64,000 nucleotides of DNA from Thauera sp. GDN1 (GTDB taxonomy: Bacteria; Pseudomonadota; Gammaproteobacteria; Burkholderiales; Rhodocyclaceae). Both the position numbers and the translations under genes were made by a program. Below the pieces are notes generated by a model. It made no database searches, was not told where the DNA came from, and was given only the letters and a program-made list of their open reading frames with translations. Positions 24,864 to 34,154 of the stretch are shown one piece after another. The stretch is from positions 2,046,001 through 2,110,000 of the forward strand of contig NZ_CP097870.1 of assembly GCF_029223545.1 (NCBI RefSeq), in the 5' to 3' direction. Within the stretch, counting starts at the first letter, position 1, and each line of letters begins with the position of its first letter.

Positions 24864-27818
24864 TCAGGCGGACGGGGTGGTCTGGATGTCGGGGGGGGCG
24901 GCTCGCATGTCTTCGGTGTGTGCGGGGGTGAGCGGGAACCATAGGGTAACGCAGGTCCCGACCTTGGGAACGCTTTCCAGGGTCACGCTGCCGCCGTGAA
25001 CCTTCATGATCTCCTTGACCAGCGGCAGGCCGAGGCCGGTGCCGGGGATGTGGCCCGAGCGATCGCTACGATAGAAGCGTTCGAAGGCGTGGCTGCATTC
25101 CTCGGCATCCATGCCCATGCCTTGGTCGCGCACCGCCACACCGATGAAGCCCAGCCCCTCCGGATGCGCGCTGTGGACGGCGAGTTCGATGTCGCCCCCG
25201 CCGGGAGAGAACTTGCAGGCGTTGGAGAGCAGGTTGAGCAGCGCCTGCTGGAACTTCGCGCGGTCCATGCGGATCGTCGGCAGCTCCGCCGGCAGTTCGA
25301 GCACCAGCCGATGGGTGTGGTCCGGGATCAGGAAGGCGGCAAGCGCTTCGTCGATCGCCTGGCGCAGCGGCATGTCGTCGAAGCGGAAGCTCTCCGCGCG
25401 CCTTGCCTCGATTCGGGCGAGGTCGAGCAGGTCGGTCAGCAGGTCGGTGAGGCGGTGGGCCTGGCTGTTGATCGTGGCGAGCACTTCCCGGGTCTTGGCC
25501 TCGTCGTATCTGCGCATCATCAGCAGTTCGGAGAAGCCCATGATGCTCGACATCGGGGTGCGCAGTTCATGGGCCGCGGTCGACAGGAACTCGCTCTTCA
25601 TGCGGTCGAGTTCGGCTTCGCGGGTGACGTCGCGGTAATAGAGCACCAGCGAGGCCGAGCTCGCGCCGCAGTAGCGGTAGGTCTGGCGCAGCATGCAGGG
25701 CTTGGGCCGGGCGAGGCGCAGCAGGCAGTCCTGGGCCAGGTCTTCTCCGCTCCTGGCCGGATTGGGCGCGGGATCGGGAAGGTGGAGCAGACCGTGGCCG
25801 TTCTCGAGCAGGCCGTGGACATGCTCGCCGAATTCGGCGAGCGTGATCCCCGTGAGTGCGCCGATGCTGGTGCCGAAGCTGCGTTCGGCGGCGGCGTTGA
25901 CATAGCTGAGCCGTCCGTCCTTGTCGAAACAGATCAGCGGGTCGGGGCTGAGGGTGAACACGGCGTCGAAACGCGACAACCACTCGAGCAGCAGATCCTC
26001 GGTCCGACGCCGCTCGGTGATGTCGCTCTGCACGCCCACGTAGTGCGTCACCTCGCCGCTGAGCGGATTGGCCAGGGGTGAAATGGACAGCTCGTTCCAG
26101 TACAGGGTGCCGTCCTTGCGGTAGTTGCGCAGCGTCACCGAACAAGGCTGGCGGGTGGCCACCGCCTCGTCCAGCTGGGCGATCTCGGGCTGCTCGCGGT
26201 CGTCGCGATGGAGCAGGCGCGGATTCCTGCCGGCCACCTCGGCGAAGCAGTAGCCGGTGATGTTCTCGAAGGCGTGGTTGACATAGATGATCGGGTTGTC
26301 CGGCTGCTGCAGGTCGGTGATGACGATGCCGTTCTGCACCGCCTGCAGCGCCCGGTCGCGCAGGGCGATGGCGAGGCTGGCCTCGTGGCGCCGGGTGACG
26401 TCGGTGACCAGGACGATGGCGTGCGGCGCCTGCGCCGTGTCCTCGACCATCACGCGCGAGACCGAGACCTCGATGAACGCCTCGCTGCCATCGGCGCGCC
26501 GATGCGCCAACAGCACCGCCTCGCCGGGCGCACGTTCGGCCTCGATCGCCGCCCCGGCACTGCCCGGAAAGACCTCCGCGGGCCAGCGCGCACCGAGCAC
26601 CGCGGCGGCGGCGAAGCCGGTGATGTGGAGGAAGGCGGGATTGGCGTAGTGCACGCGCTGGCCGTCATCGGCCTGGCGCAGGATCAGCACGCCGCTTTCC
26701 GTCGACGCCAGCGCCTGTTCCTTGAGCACGCGTTCGCGTTCCGAGTGCGCGACCTCGATGGTGCGCGCCTCGAGTGTAGCGGCGAGCTGGCGCTGGGTGT
26801 CGCGGAGCGCGGCGATCATGCGATACACCGTGGCCGTGAGCAGCCGGAAGCGGTCCCCATCGCCAGGGATCTCGGCCACCACCGGCAGCGCGTCGAGCTC
26901 GCCGGCTGCGACCCGGGCTGCGGTGTGCTCGAGTTCGTTGAGCGGTGCGGCGACGATCAGAGCGAGGCGACGACTCTGCCAGGCGATCAGGGCGAAGATG
27001 CCGACGCCGATGGCGAGGAAGGCGGCCATCAGCCAGTAGATCGGGCGGTTGGCGAGCTGGCGGTCGATGGCGACTTCGATGGCGAGCGGTAGATTCCAGC
27101 CGGAGATGGCGAACAGGGGGGCCAGATGGGCGAGTTCGTCGCCTTCGCCGGCGCCGCCGCTTCCTGCTCCCGCGTCGGTTCGTTTCAGGCGAAAGGCGTA
27201 GCGTCCATCGACTGCCTTCGTCGCTGCCGCGAACATGGACTCGAGATCGAGATCGGCCACGAGCGCGCCTTCGAAACTGCCGCTCGGGAGAAAGACGATC
27301 GGTGCAGCCAGGTTCAGGTGCAGCGCGTGATCCGGGTGGGCCAGGGTGAGGGTCAAGCGTCCCTCCTCGATGATCCGCTGCAATTGCAGACCTTGCTCGG
27401 CATGCCAGCGCTGTTCGCGGTCGCAGCCCTCCTCGAGCAGCTGTCCGCGGAAATCGGTGAGCACGAGCGCGGTGATTTTGGGTGAGGCGTCGCAGATGTC
27501 CTGCAGGATCGGCAGGGTGTACTGACTGCGCGCCCCGGAGTCGGCCAGCGCGTCGCTGAAGATCGTCTGCTTCGAGGCGGAAGCGATCTTGTCGACGAGT
27601 GCATCGAGCTGCGCCTCGAAGGCGAGACGGGCCACGGTGGCCGATTCGCGCAGATTGGCCTCGATCTTGTCGCGCATCAGCGAATGCAGCGCTGCGTAGG
27701 ACAGGATCAGCACCGGCACCATGACCACCGCCGTCAGCAGTGCCGACAGCATGGTGATGCGGGTAGCGAGGCCGGCGCGCTTCCAGCGTCCGGAGCGGGT
27801 GAATGGCGTCAGGGCCAA
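24864..27818 (-). CDS. Membrane sensor histidine kinase with three PAS domains
   Basis: About 984 residues from a TTG start at 27818 that follows AGGAG by 9 nt and lies 5 bp after the preceding stop; a GTG at 27875 would add 19 residues and overlap the upstream gene. Order: TM helix 1 (about 23-43), a periplasmic sensor region of some 220 residues (Cache-like), TM helix 2 (about 262-281), HAMP, three PAS domains (about 370-480, 488-602, 612-735), then HisKA with FLSTAAHELRTPMSSIMGF (His750) and a HATPase domain with NLLSNACKFSPGGG, DQGMGMD and GTGLGL. It has no receiver, so its partner is probably one of the adjacent receivers. The solute-binding protein gene just upstream suggests ligand sensing via the periplasmic domain. 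Confidence 0.88.
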   Translation of the reverse strand: MALTPFTRSGRWKRAGLATRITMLSALLTAVVMVPVLILSYAALHSLMRDKIEANLRESATVARLAFEAQLDALVDKIASASKQTIFSDALADSGARSQYTLPILQDICDASPKITALVLTDFRGQLLEEGCDREQRWHAEQGLQLQRIIEEGRLTLTLAHPDHALHLNLAAPIVFLPSGSFEGALVADLDLESMFAAATKAVDGRYAFRLKRTDAGAGSGGAGEGDELAHLAPLFAISGWNLPLAIEVAIDRQLANRPIYWLMAAFLAIGVGIFALIAWQSRRLALIVAAPLNELEHTAARVAAGELDALPVVAEIPGDGDRFRLLTATVYRMIAALRDTQRQLAATLEARTIEVAHSERERVLKEQALASTESGVLILRQADDGQRVHYANPAFLHITGFAAAAVLGARWPAEVFPGSAGAAIEAERAPGEAVLLAHRRADGSEAFIEVSVSRVMVEDTAQAPHAIVLVTDVTRRHEASLAIALRDRALQAVQNGIVITDLQQPDNPIIYVNHAFENITGYCFAEVAGRNPRLLHRDDREQPEIAQLDEAVATRQPCSVTLRNYRKDGTLYWNELSISPLANPLSGEVTHYVGVQSDITERRRTEDLLLEWLSRFDAVFTLSPDPLICFDKDGRLSYVNAAAERSFGTSIGALTGITLAEFGEHVHGLLENGHGLLHLPDPAPNPARSGEDLAQDCLLRLARPKPCMLRQTYRYCGASSASLVLYYRDVTREAELDRMKSEFLSTAAHELRTPMSSIMGFSELLMMRRYDEAKTREVLATINSQAHRLTDLLTDLLDLARIEARRAESFRFDDMPLRQAIDEALAAFLIPDHTHRLVLELPAELPTIRMDRAKFQQALLNLLSNACKFSPGGGDIELAVHSAHPEGLGFIGVAVRDQGMGMDAEECSHAFERFYRSDRSGHIPGTGLGLPLVKEIMKVHGGSVTLESVPKVGTCVTLWFPLTPAHTEDMRAAPPDIQTTPSA

Positions 27819-27823
27819 GGCGA

Positions 27824-29041
27824 TCAGCTCCTGAACCTGCCGGGGACGAGGCGGCCGTTCGGGTCGAAGCGGCACATCAACGCATCATCGATGTCGAGTG
27901 CCTCGTGGCGGGTGGGCGTGAACGCCGGGGCGAAGCGGCGGACCACGCCCGAGTATGCGGGCAGGCTCTCGAGGGCTGCGTGGATCGCCGGCCGCTGCGT
28001 GCTGCCGGCCTGGTCGATGGCGAGCGCGAGCAGATGCACCAGGTCGTACGCAGGGCCGATGGTGGTCGCCGAGGGCACCTGGAGTGGATCGTCCACACCG
28101 AAATGCGCAGCCGCAAGCTGTGCCAGGCGTGCGCCGCGGGGACCCTGCGCGCGGGCGAAGCTGAATGATTGCACGACTTCCAGATCCACCTCCGCGAGGG
28201 CGGGGCCACATAGCTCGGGGAAATCGCCACCGGTGATGCCCCAGTGGCTGAACATCGGCCGGCGGTCGGCGACCTGCATCTGCGCAAGGGACTTCACCAG
28301 GGCGGCCCCCTCGTGCTCGTTGGCGACCAGCAGGACGGCTTGCGCACCCTTGGCGTGCAGGCTTCGATAGCTTTCGTCGATCAGCCGCTCGCTGCCCCAG
28401 CGATGCCATTCGACGCCCACCATCTCCAGCGCACGTCCCCGGTCGCGGGCGAACTGGCGTTCGGCGAAGAACAGGCAGCTCCGCCCCCAGGCCGTGGCGG
28501 GGAGCATGAGCCCGATCCTGCGCAAGCCGCGGGCTGCGATCGCCTTCAGCAGGGCCTCGATGGCGATGCTGTCGCGCAGACCGAGACGAAAGGCGTAGTT
28601 TGGCGAACGATGGTTGTCGACGATTGAATCGGCCGCCGAACCGGCTGCGAGCAGCGGCAGCTGCAGGTCATGGATGCGGGCCAACTGCTCGAGCGCCACC
28701 AGGGAGAACCTGCTGCACAGGTAGGCCGTCATGTCGGGCAGGGCCGCCAGGTACTCCACGTTGGCGAGGCCGCGCGCCGGCACGCTGCGGTTGTCGGTGG
28801 TCACGAGCTGCAGCGGTCGCCCCCCGAGCACGCCACCCCCGGCGTTGATGTCGTCGATCGCGGTCTGCATCCCCAGACGTATCCCGTCGTCCGCGGTGCT
28901 GTTGCGGTCGGAGAACTCCGCGTCCAGTCCGATCAGCACCGGCGCCGCCTTGCCGAAGGCGCGGGGAGGAAGGCCGAGCGCGAGCAGCGCGGCACATCCT
29001 GCCCGCAGGATTCCACGGCGGTGGGGCGACGGCATGGGCAT
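27824..29041 (-). CDS. Periplasmic solute-binding protein (Leu/Ile/Val-type) without ABC partners
   Basis: A 405-residue type I periplasmic binding protein of the branched-chain amino acid family (Peripla_BP_6). The N terminus HRRGILRAGCAALLALG has a twin-arginine-like start and a hydrophobic segment ending AFG, so it is likely exported. Family blocks are GLDAEFSDRNSTADDGIRLG (about 38-57), AIDDINAGGGVLGGRPLQLV (about 61-80), then LGLRDSIAIEALLKAIAARG and AVLLVANEHEGAALVKSL. No permease or ATPase gene lies nearby; receiver and histidine kinase genes flank it on the same strand at 15 and 5 bp. A sensory co-receptor role is therefore more likely than transport. The ligand is unknown, perhaps a small amide or amino-acid-like compound. 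Confidence 0.85.
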   Translation of the reverse strand: MPMPSPHRRGILRAGCAALLALGLPPRAFGKAAPVLIGLDAEFSDRNSTADDGIRLGMQTAIDDINAGGGVLGGRPLQLVTTDNRSVPARGLANVEYLAALPDMTAYLCSRFSLVALEQLARIHDLQLPLLAAGSAADSIVDNHRSPNYAFRLGLRDSIAIEALLKAIAARGLRRIGLMLPATAWGRSCLFFAERQFARDRGRALEMVGVEWHRWGSERLIDESYRSLHAKGAQAVLLVANEHEGAALVKSLAQMQVADRRPMFSHWGITGGDFPELCGPALAEVDLEVVQSFSFARAQGPRGARLAQLAAAHFGVDDPLQVPSATTIGPAYDLVHLLALAIDQAGSTQRPAIHAALESLPAYSGVVRRFAPAFTPTRHEALDIDDALMCRFDPNGRLVPGRFRS

Positions 29042-29056
29042 CGTGTTGCGAGGCGC

Positions 29057-29437
29057 TCAGCTCAGCGTGGTGCCGGTGAGGCGTTCGACGGTTTCGATCA
29101 GTTGCAGCGGGCTGAACGGTTTGGTCAGATAGGCCGAGCACCCCGCCCGCCGCCCGGCCTCGATGTCGGCCTGCTGGCCGCGCGCGGTGAGCATCACGAT
29201 CGGCGTGTCGGCGAGCTCGGGATCGGCGCGCACGCGCTCGCAGACCTGAAAACCGTCGAGCTTGCCCGGCATCATCACGTCGAGCAGGACGATGTTCGGG
29301 CGCAGTGCCGTGATCAGCTTCAGTGCGGCTTCGCCATTGTCCGCCTCGTGGACCTCGAACCCGTCGTAGTCCATGGTCATGCAGATCAGCTTGCGGATTT
29401 CGGGTTGATCTTCGACGACGAGAATGATTCGTTTCAT
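29057..29437 (-). CDS. Single-domain response regulator (receiver only)
   Basis: A 126-residue CheY-like receiver with Glu9-Asp10, phospho-acceptor Asp53 (IVLLDVMMPG), Thr84 and Lys106 (YLTKPFS). There is no output domain. It is the first gene of the minus-strand signalling set, 15 bp ahead of the solute-binding protein gene. It may shuttle phosphate from the sensor kinase to another protein or act by protein contact. The upstream 200 bp are shared with the divergent receiver gene at 29640. Confidence 0.9.
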   Translation of the reverse strand: MKRIILVVEDQPEIRKLICMTMDYDGFEVHEADNGEAALKLITALRPNIVLLDVMMPGKLDGFQVCERVRADPELADTPIVMLTARGQQADIEAGRRAGCSAYLTKPFSPLQLIETVERLTGTTLS

Positions 29438-29639
29438 GCTTTCGGGATACGGTTGCGGGTTTCGATCGGAACGGCGTAATGTTACGGCATCATGCCTTCG
29501 AATGTCCCTTCGAAATCAGGCATCCGTATGGGGGCGATCCGTACGCCGGGATTCTAGCGACGCGTGGACACTCGGCCCGTTAAATACTGCATGAAGGCGG
29601 ACAATGGCCTGCGGTACCCCATGTGCGAAGGAGATGGCC

Positions 29640-30092
29640 ATGGCTTCAGAGCTCGATCGGCAGGAACTTTCCGTGCTGGTGGTCGATGACGCTCCCGAAA
29701 TTCGGGAGTTGCTGCGGCTGATCCTGGCCAGACAGGGCTGCAGCGTGCGGCTCGCATCCGACGCGGAAGAAGCTCTGGGCCAGGTCGCCGAGCGTATGCC
29801 CGACGTCGTCCTGCTCGACATCGGACTACCCGGTGGGCGACAAAAGGGTCTCGAACTGTGCGCGCTGCTCAAGGGGAATGGGCAGCCGGCGGCCCCGGTC
29901 GTGGTCATGCTCACCGCCGACAACGACCCGCGCACGAGCGAGCAGGCGCGCGCGCTCGGTGCCGACGGCTACGTGATCAAGCCGTTCACGGCCATGCAGA
30001 TCCTCGGACTCGTCGATGCGTTCGAGGTGTGGCGCATGGCGCCCGAGCAAAGCCGTCCGAGCTTCTGGCCGATGCCGGGTCACCCGCGCTGA
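29640..30092 (+). CDS. Single-domain response regulator (receiver)
   Basis: From the ATG at 29640 (AAGGAG six bases upstream) the product has 150 residues: a CheY-like receiver with Asp16-Asp17, phospho-acceptor Asp60 (VVLLDIGLPG), Thr92 and Lys114 (YVIKPF), and a short Pro-rich tail (RPSFWPMPGHPR). An ATG two codons upstream sits directly on the ribosome site and is unlikely. It is divergent from the other receiver gene, and its 3' end overlaps the end of the convergent HD-GYP gene by 13 bp. Confidence 0.88.
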   Translation: MASELDRQELSVLVVDDAPEIRELLRLILARQGCSVRLASDAEEALGQVAERMPDVVLLDIGLPGGRQKGLELCALLKGNGQPAAPVVVMLTADNDPRTSEQARALGADGYVIKPFTAMQILGLVDAFEVWRMAPEQSRPSFWPMPGHPR

Positions 30093-31015
30093 GCGGCTGC
30101 CGTTCTCGCCTCCCGTTCCGGCGAGCGAACCGTCGCCCGGACGGGCAGATCGATCTGGCGCCACCACGAGCAGGCTTCGTCCTCGCCGGGAAAGGCGCTC
30201 CGGTTCGCGGCCGCGAGCGCCCGGATCTGCGCCAGTCGGGGACGCAGCTTGCACATCGCGCGGACTACCCGGGGGTCGAACTGCGCGCCACTGGCAAGGC
30301 GCAAAAGGGCGAAGATGCGCTCCTCATCCACGCCGTTGCGGCCATGGGCCTCGAGGGCGAGGGAGTCGACGAAATCGGCGACCGCGACGATTCGTGCCGC
30401 CGATGGAATGTTGTCGCCCTGGCGGCGTGCCGGGTAGCCGCTGCCATCCCATTTTTCATGGTGATTGAGGGCGACCTGTGCCGCCAGCTGCTGGATCGGG
30501 TTGTGCGCGCTGTCGAGCAGCCTTGCGCCGGCGATCGGGTGGTCGCGCACCACCGCCCATTCGCGCGCCGTCAGCGGTCCTTTCTTGTGCAGGATCGCGT
30601 CCGGGACGGCCAGGTTGCCGATGTCGTGTGCGGCCGCAGCCTCGCACAGCATGTCGCACCAGGTCTCGGGCTTGCCCAGCATCCTTGCCAGCAGCGCGGA
30701 GATCGCCCCCACGCGCAGGCAATGTTCGAGACCGCCGGCTTCCCGCTGCGCGGCGACGAGGACGAGATGGCGCATGGCCTGCCGCTGTGCCGCACGCACC
30801 GCTTTCAGTGCCCGGTTGCGCTCCATGATCAGCGCCTTGAGGTCGCTGCTGATGCGGAACATCTGCAGATAGGCCGCGCTGAGTTCCTTTGCCTGCGCGC
30901 GTCCGTGGGGGCGATCGTGGCAGTGCGATCTTCCCGCCTTGTGCGGGCGCGAAACGGGGCCGTGGTGGGGTGCGTCTGCGATGCCGGGGTGCGGGGTCAG
31001 GTCGGACAGGTCCAT
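30080..31015 (-). CDS. HD-GYP-type protein with altered HD motif
   Basis: A 311-residue protein. The N-terminal 45 residues are His/Pro-rich (HCHDRPHGRAQ), followed by a coiled segment and an HD-GYP domain with AAHDIGNLAVPD (His130-Asp131), KKGPLTAREW, RDHPIAGA (His159), LNHHEKWDGSGYPAR (GYP at 193-195) and RIVAVADFVDSL. The usual HDxGK lysine is Asn134. That Lys is strongly conserved in active HD-GYP enzymes, so activity may be altered or lost, although the metal-binding histidines remain. It is convergent with the receiver gene at 29640 and divergent from the sensor kinase at 31228. Confidence 0.85.
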   Translation of the reverse strand: MDLSDLTPHPGIADAPHHGPVSRPHKAGRSHCHDRPHGRAQAKELSAAYLQMFRISSDLKALIMERNRALKAVRAAQRQAMRHLVLVAAQREAGGLEHCLRVGAISALLARMLGKPETWCDMLCEAAAAHDIGNLAVPDAILHKKGPLTAREWAVVRDHPIAGARLLDSAHNPIQQLAAQVALNHHEKWDGSGYPARRQGDNIPSAARIVAVADFVDSLALEAHGRNGVDEERIFALLRLASGAQFDPRVVRAMCKLRPRLAQIRALAAANRSAFPGEDEACSWWRQIDLPVRATVRSPEREARTAAAQRG

Positions 31016-31227
31016 GGCGGCGGGGATGGAGTGGGTGGTGTCTGCAGCCAGCAGACTGGTGTTGGAATTCTCGTGCTCAAGGTAAACTTACGCAATGAGC
31101 GACGAGCGGCGAGCGTGATCCATCACACACGGATCCGCTCGTGACAAGGCAGTCCCGATGTTGCAAATGCCACGGCCGCTGATGGACGAAGCCCATATGA
31201 TGCGAACCGTCGTACTGATCGAGAAAC

Positions 31228-32997
31228 GTGATGACTTCTGCAGGGACTGCCGCGAACGAACGGAACGAGGCTGGCACGAGGGTGTCGCAGGGCACGGAGG
31301 TCGCTCGCGGCAACGCCGCGTACGTCGAGGAGTCGTTCGCGGACGGACGCTGGTCGCTGTGGTCGATCGCCGCGATCGGCCTGGTGCTGATCGTGAGCCT
31401 GTGGACCGCGGTCAGCCTGAAGATCTCCTCCGAGGCCGCCGCCGAGGAGGAACTGATCCGGCAACGCACCATGAGCCTGGCCCGGGTGTTCGAGGAGCAC
31501 ACCATCCGTACGCTGGCCAGCGTGGATCAGGCGCTGCTGTTCGTGAAGTTCCAGTACGAGGCGATCGGCGACGCGCTCGACATCGGATCGGCGGTCAGGC
31601 AGGGCATGATCGTCAACAGCCTGTTCAACCAGGTCGGGATCATCAACGCCGAGGGCATCTACCACAAGTCCAATCTGGCGGACTTCGCCCGTGTCGACCT
31701 GAAGGATCGCGAGCATTTCCGGGTGCACAAGGAGGCCGACACCGGGCAGGTCTTCGTCAGCAAGCCGGTCCTGGGGCGCGCCACCGGAAAGTGGTCGATC
31801 CAGCTGACGCGCAGGATCAATCGCCCGGACGGCAGCTTCGGCGGGGTGGCGGTGATCTCGGTCGATCCCTTCTATTTCGTCAGCTTCTACAACGAGGTGA
31901 ATATCGGAAAGCGGGGCGTCGTCACCCTGGTCGGCCTCGATGGCGTGGTGCGCGCGCGTCGTGCGGGAGAGTCCACCGCGATCGGGCAGGACCTGTCCCA
32001 GGGGCCGCTGTTCCGCAGCCTGGCGGAGTCGCTGGCGGGCTACTACTCGGGGGCCAGCGTGGTCGATGGTTTGGTGCGCTCGGTGAGCTACCGCAAGGTG
32101 CGCGACCTGCCCCTGGTCGTGCTGGTGGGTGTCGAGCGCGAGGAGGCGCTCGCAGAATGGCGCTCGCGGCGCGAGGGCTACCTCGCGTTCGGGGCCGGCA
32201 TGAGTGCGGTGATCGTCGCCTTCAGCGTGCTGGCAATCGGCCTGCTGCAGCGCCAGCGCCGCATTTCGGCCAGGCTGCACGACCTGAAGACGCGTGCGGA
32301 ATCGGCCAACCGGCTCAAGACCGAGTTCCTCGCCGCGGTGTCGCATGAACTGCGCACGCCGCTCAATGGCGTCATCGCCTATGCCGAGCTGTTGACGGAG
32401 ACGCAGGAGAGCGAGGACAACCGCGGTTTCGCGAAAGTGATCGTGGAGAACAGCCAGCATCTGCTCGCGCTGCTGAACTCCATCCTGGACATGGCGCGGG
32501 TGGAGGCGGGCGAGATGCGTCTGCGGCCCGCCGACGTGGAGCTGAAGACGGTGGTCGAGGACGTGTGCTCGACCTACCGGCCGATCGCGCTGGGCAAGGG
32601 GGTCGAACTCGTGTACTCGGCCAGGGATGCCTTCACGCTGCATTGCGATCGCACGCGGGTGACGCAGGTGCTGAACAACCTGGTGCACAACGCCTTGAAG
32701 TTCACCGACCACGGGCGGGTCAGCGTCGAGGCGGGGCGGGAAGGGAGCGACTGCGTGTTCGAGGTCAGCGACACCGGCTGCGGGATCGATCCGAGCCAGC
32801 ATGAACTGATCTTCGAGCGTTTCCGCCAGGCGGATGCGTTCGAAACCCGGCAGCACGGCGGCGCCGGGCTGGGCCTCGCGCTATGTCGCGAACTCGCCGA
32901 GCTGATGGGCGGCGGCATCACGGTGCGCTCGACGCCCGGCGAAGGTAGCGTGTTCCGCTTCTGGATCCCGGTGAATGCCGGGGAGCGCCAGGCGTGA
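31228..32997 (+). CDS. Membrane histidine kinase with dCache-type periplasmic sensor
   Basis: A 589-residue sensor kinase: TM1 (about 43-64), a periplasmic double-Cache-like domain (about 70-315; LASVDQALLFVKFQY, KDREHFRVHKEADTGQVFVS and SVDPFYFVSFYNEVNIGK are typical PDC strands), TM2 (about 320-341), HisKA with FLAAVSHELRTPLNGVIAY (His373) and HATPase with NNLVHNALKFTDHG, DTGCGIDPS and GGAGLGLALC. No receiver is fused, and the nearest receivers are those at 29057 and 29640. The ATG at 31228 gives MMTSAG; a second ATG follows at once. Ligand unknown; the Cache fold suggests a small organic compound. Confidence 0.9.
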   Translation: MMTSAGTAANERNEAGTRVSQGTEVARGNAAYVEESFADGRWSLWSIAAIGLVLIVSLWTAVSLKISSEAAAEEELIRQRTMSLARVFEEHTIRTLASVDQALLFVKFQYEAIGDALDIGSAVRQGMIVNSLFNQVGIINAEGIYHKSNLADFARVDLKDREHFRVHKEADTGQVFVSKPVLGRATGKWSIQLTRRINRPDGSFGGVAVISVDPFYFVSFYNEVNIGKRGVVTLVGLDGVVRARRAGESTAIGQDLSQGPLFRSLAESLAGYYSGASVVDGLVRSVSYRKVRDLPLVVLVGVEREEALAEWRSRREGYLAFGAGMSAVIVAFSVLAIGLLQRQRRISARLHDLKTRAESANRLKTEFLAAVSHELRTPLNGVIAYAELLTETQESEDNRGFAKVIVENSQHLLALLNSILDMARVEAGEMRLRPADVELKTVVEDVCSTYRPIALGKGVELVYSARDAFTLHCDRTRVTQVLNNLVHNALKFTDHGRVSVEAGREGSDCVFEVSDTGCGIDPSQHELIFERFRQADAFETRQHGGAGLGLALCRELAELMGGGITVRSTPGEGSVFRFWIPVNAGERQA

Positions 32998-33048
32998 GGT
33001 GCGAGGCGCCGGGCGCGGTGCCGGTCGGGCGTCAGTGCTTCCGGAAAG

Positions 33049-33309
33049 TCAGGGCTTCTGCTCGGGGAGCACGATGTTGACCTCGAGCACCTCGAAGTTG
33101 TCCTGCTTGTCGAGCTGGACCTTGATGTCGTCGGGGTTGACCGCGACGTATTTCGAGATGACCTCGATCAGCTCGCGCTGAAGCGCCGGCAGGAAATCCG
33201 CCGTCGGGCTTCCGCCCGCGCGTTCGTGGGCGATCAGCAGCGACAGGCGGTTCTTGGCGATCTCCGCGGTCTTCTTCTTCTCGCCGAACAGTTTGGACAG
33301 GAAGGACAT
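33049..33309 (-). CDS. minE: Cell division topological specificity factor MinE
   Basis: MinE drives the pole-to-pole oscillation of MinCD by stimulating MinD ATPase. The 86-residue product has the N-terminal membrane-targeting helix [13 protein letters not shown], the anti-MinCD segment [14 protein letters not shown] and the C-terminal dimerisation domain [15 protein letters not shown]...VNIVLPE. Typical length is 84-90. It starts 1 bp after the minD stop, so the min genes are translated together in order C-D-E. Confidence 0.97.
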   Translation of the reverse strand: MSFLSKLFGEKKKTAEIAKNRLSLLIAHERAGGSPTADFLPALQRELIEVISKYVAVNPDDIKVQLDKQDNFEVLEVNIVLPEQKP

Positions 33310-33310
33310 G

Positions 33311-34123
33311 TCACTTCCCTCCGAACAGGCGCTTGATCAGGCCGGGTTTCTCGTAGTTGACGAAGCGCAGCGGGCGGTCCTCGCCGAGGAAGCGGCTTAC
33401 CACGTCGGCATAGGCCTCGGCGACGTCGGTGCCCTTGAGGTGGATCGCCGGCGTGCCCTGGTTGGACGCGTGCAGCACCGATTCGGACTCGGGGATCACG
33501 CCGATCAGCGGCACGCGCAGCAGTTCCTGCACGTCCTTGTACGACAGCATCTCGCCGTCGTCCACGCGCTTGGGCGAGTAGCGGGTGATCAGCAGATGCT
33601 CCTTGACCGGCTCGCCGCCGTCGCGCGCGCGCTTGGATTTGCTCTGCAGGATGCCGAGGATGCGGTCGGAGTCGCGCACCGACGACACTTCCGGGTTGGT
33701 GGTGACGATCGCCTCGTCGGCGAAGGTCAGCGCCATCACCGCGCCGCGCTCGATGCCGGCGGGGGAGTCGCACACCACGTAGTCGAAGGCCATGTGCTCG
33801 AGTTCGTCGAGCACCTTCTGCACGCCTTCCTCGGTCAGCGCGTCCTTGTCGCGGGTCTGCGAGGCGGGGAGGACGAAGAGGTTCTCGCAGTGCTTGTCCT
33901 TGATCAGCGCCTGGTTCAGGCGGGCTTCGCCATTGACCACGTTCACCAGGTCATACACGACGCGGCGTTCGCAGCCCATGATCAGGTCGAGGTTGCGCAG
34001 GCCGACGTCGAAGTCGATGACCGCGGTCTTGAAGCCGCGCAGGGCGAGGCCGGAGGCGAAGGCCGCACTGGTGGTGGTCTTGCCCACACCGCCCTTGCCG
34101 GAGGTTACGACGATGACTTTCAC
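33311..34123 (-). CDS. minD: Septum site-determining ATPase MinD
   Basis: A ParA-like membrane ATPase that recruits MinC and oscillates with MinE. The 270-residue product opens [20 protein letters not shown], the deviant Walker A (KGGVGKTT, residues 10-17), followed by the switch I region [21 protein letters not shown] and Walker [13 protein letters not shown]. The C terminus [26 protein letters not shown] is the amphipathic membrane-targeting helix. Length is standard. It lies 31 bp after minC and 1 bp before minE. Confidence 0.98.
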   Translation of the reverse strand: MKVIVVTSGKGGVGKTTTSAAFASGLALRGFKTAVIDFDVGLRNLDLIMGCERRVVYDLVNVVNGEARLNQALIKDKHCENLFVLPASQTRDKDALTEEGVQKVLDELEHMAFDYVVCDSPAGIERGAVMALTFADEAIVTTNPEVSSVRDSDRILGILQSKSKRARDGGEPVKEHLLITRYSPKRVDDGEMLSYKDVQELLRVPLIGVIPESESVLHASNQGTPAIHLKGTDVAEAYADVVSRFLGEDRPLRFVNYEKPGLIKRLFGGK

Positions 34124-34154
34124 GGTTTCCCCTTGTTGATGCTGTATGGCTGGC

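Noticed and set aside
24864..27818. LOV-type blue-light sensing in the second PAS domain (GRNPRLLH)
   Set aside because: The flavin-binding Cys of LOV (GxNCRFLQ) is Pro here, and GxNPRxL is common in ordinary PAS domains, so no photosensing claim is made.
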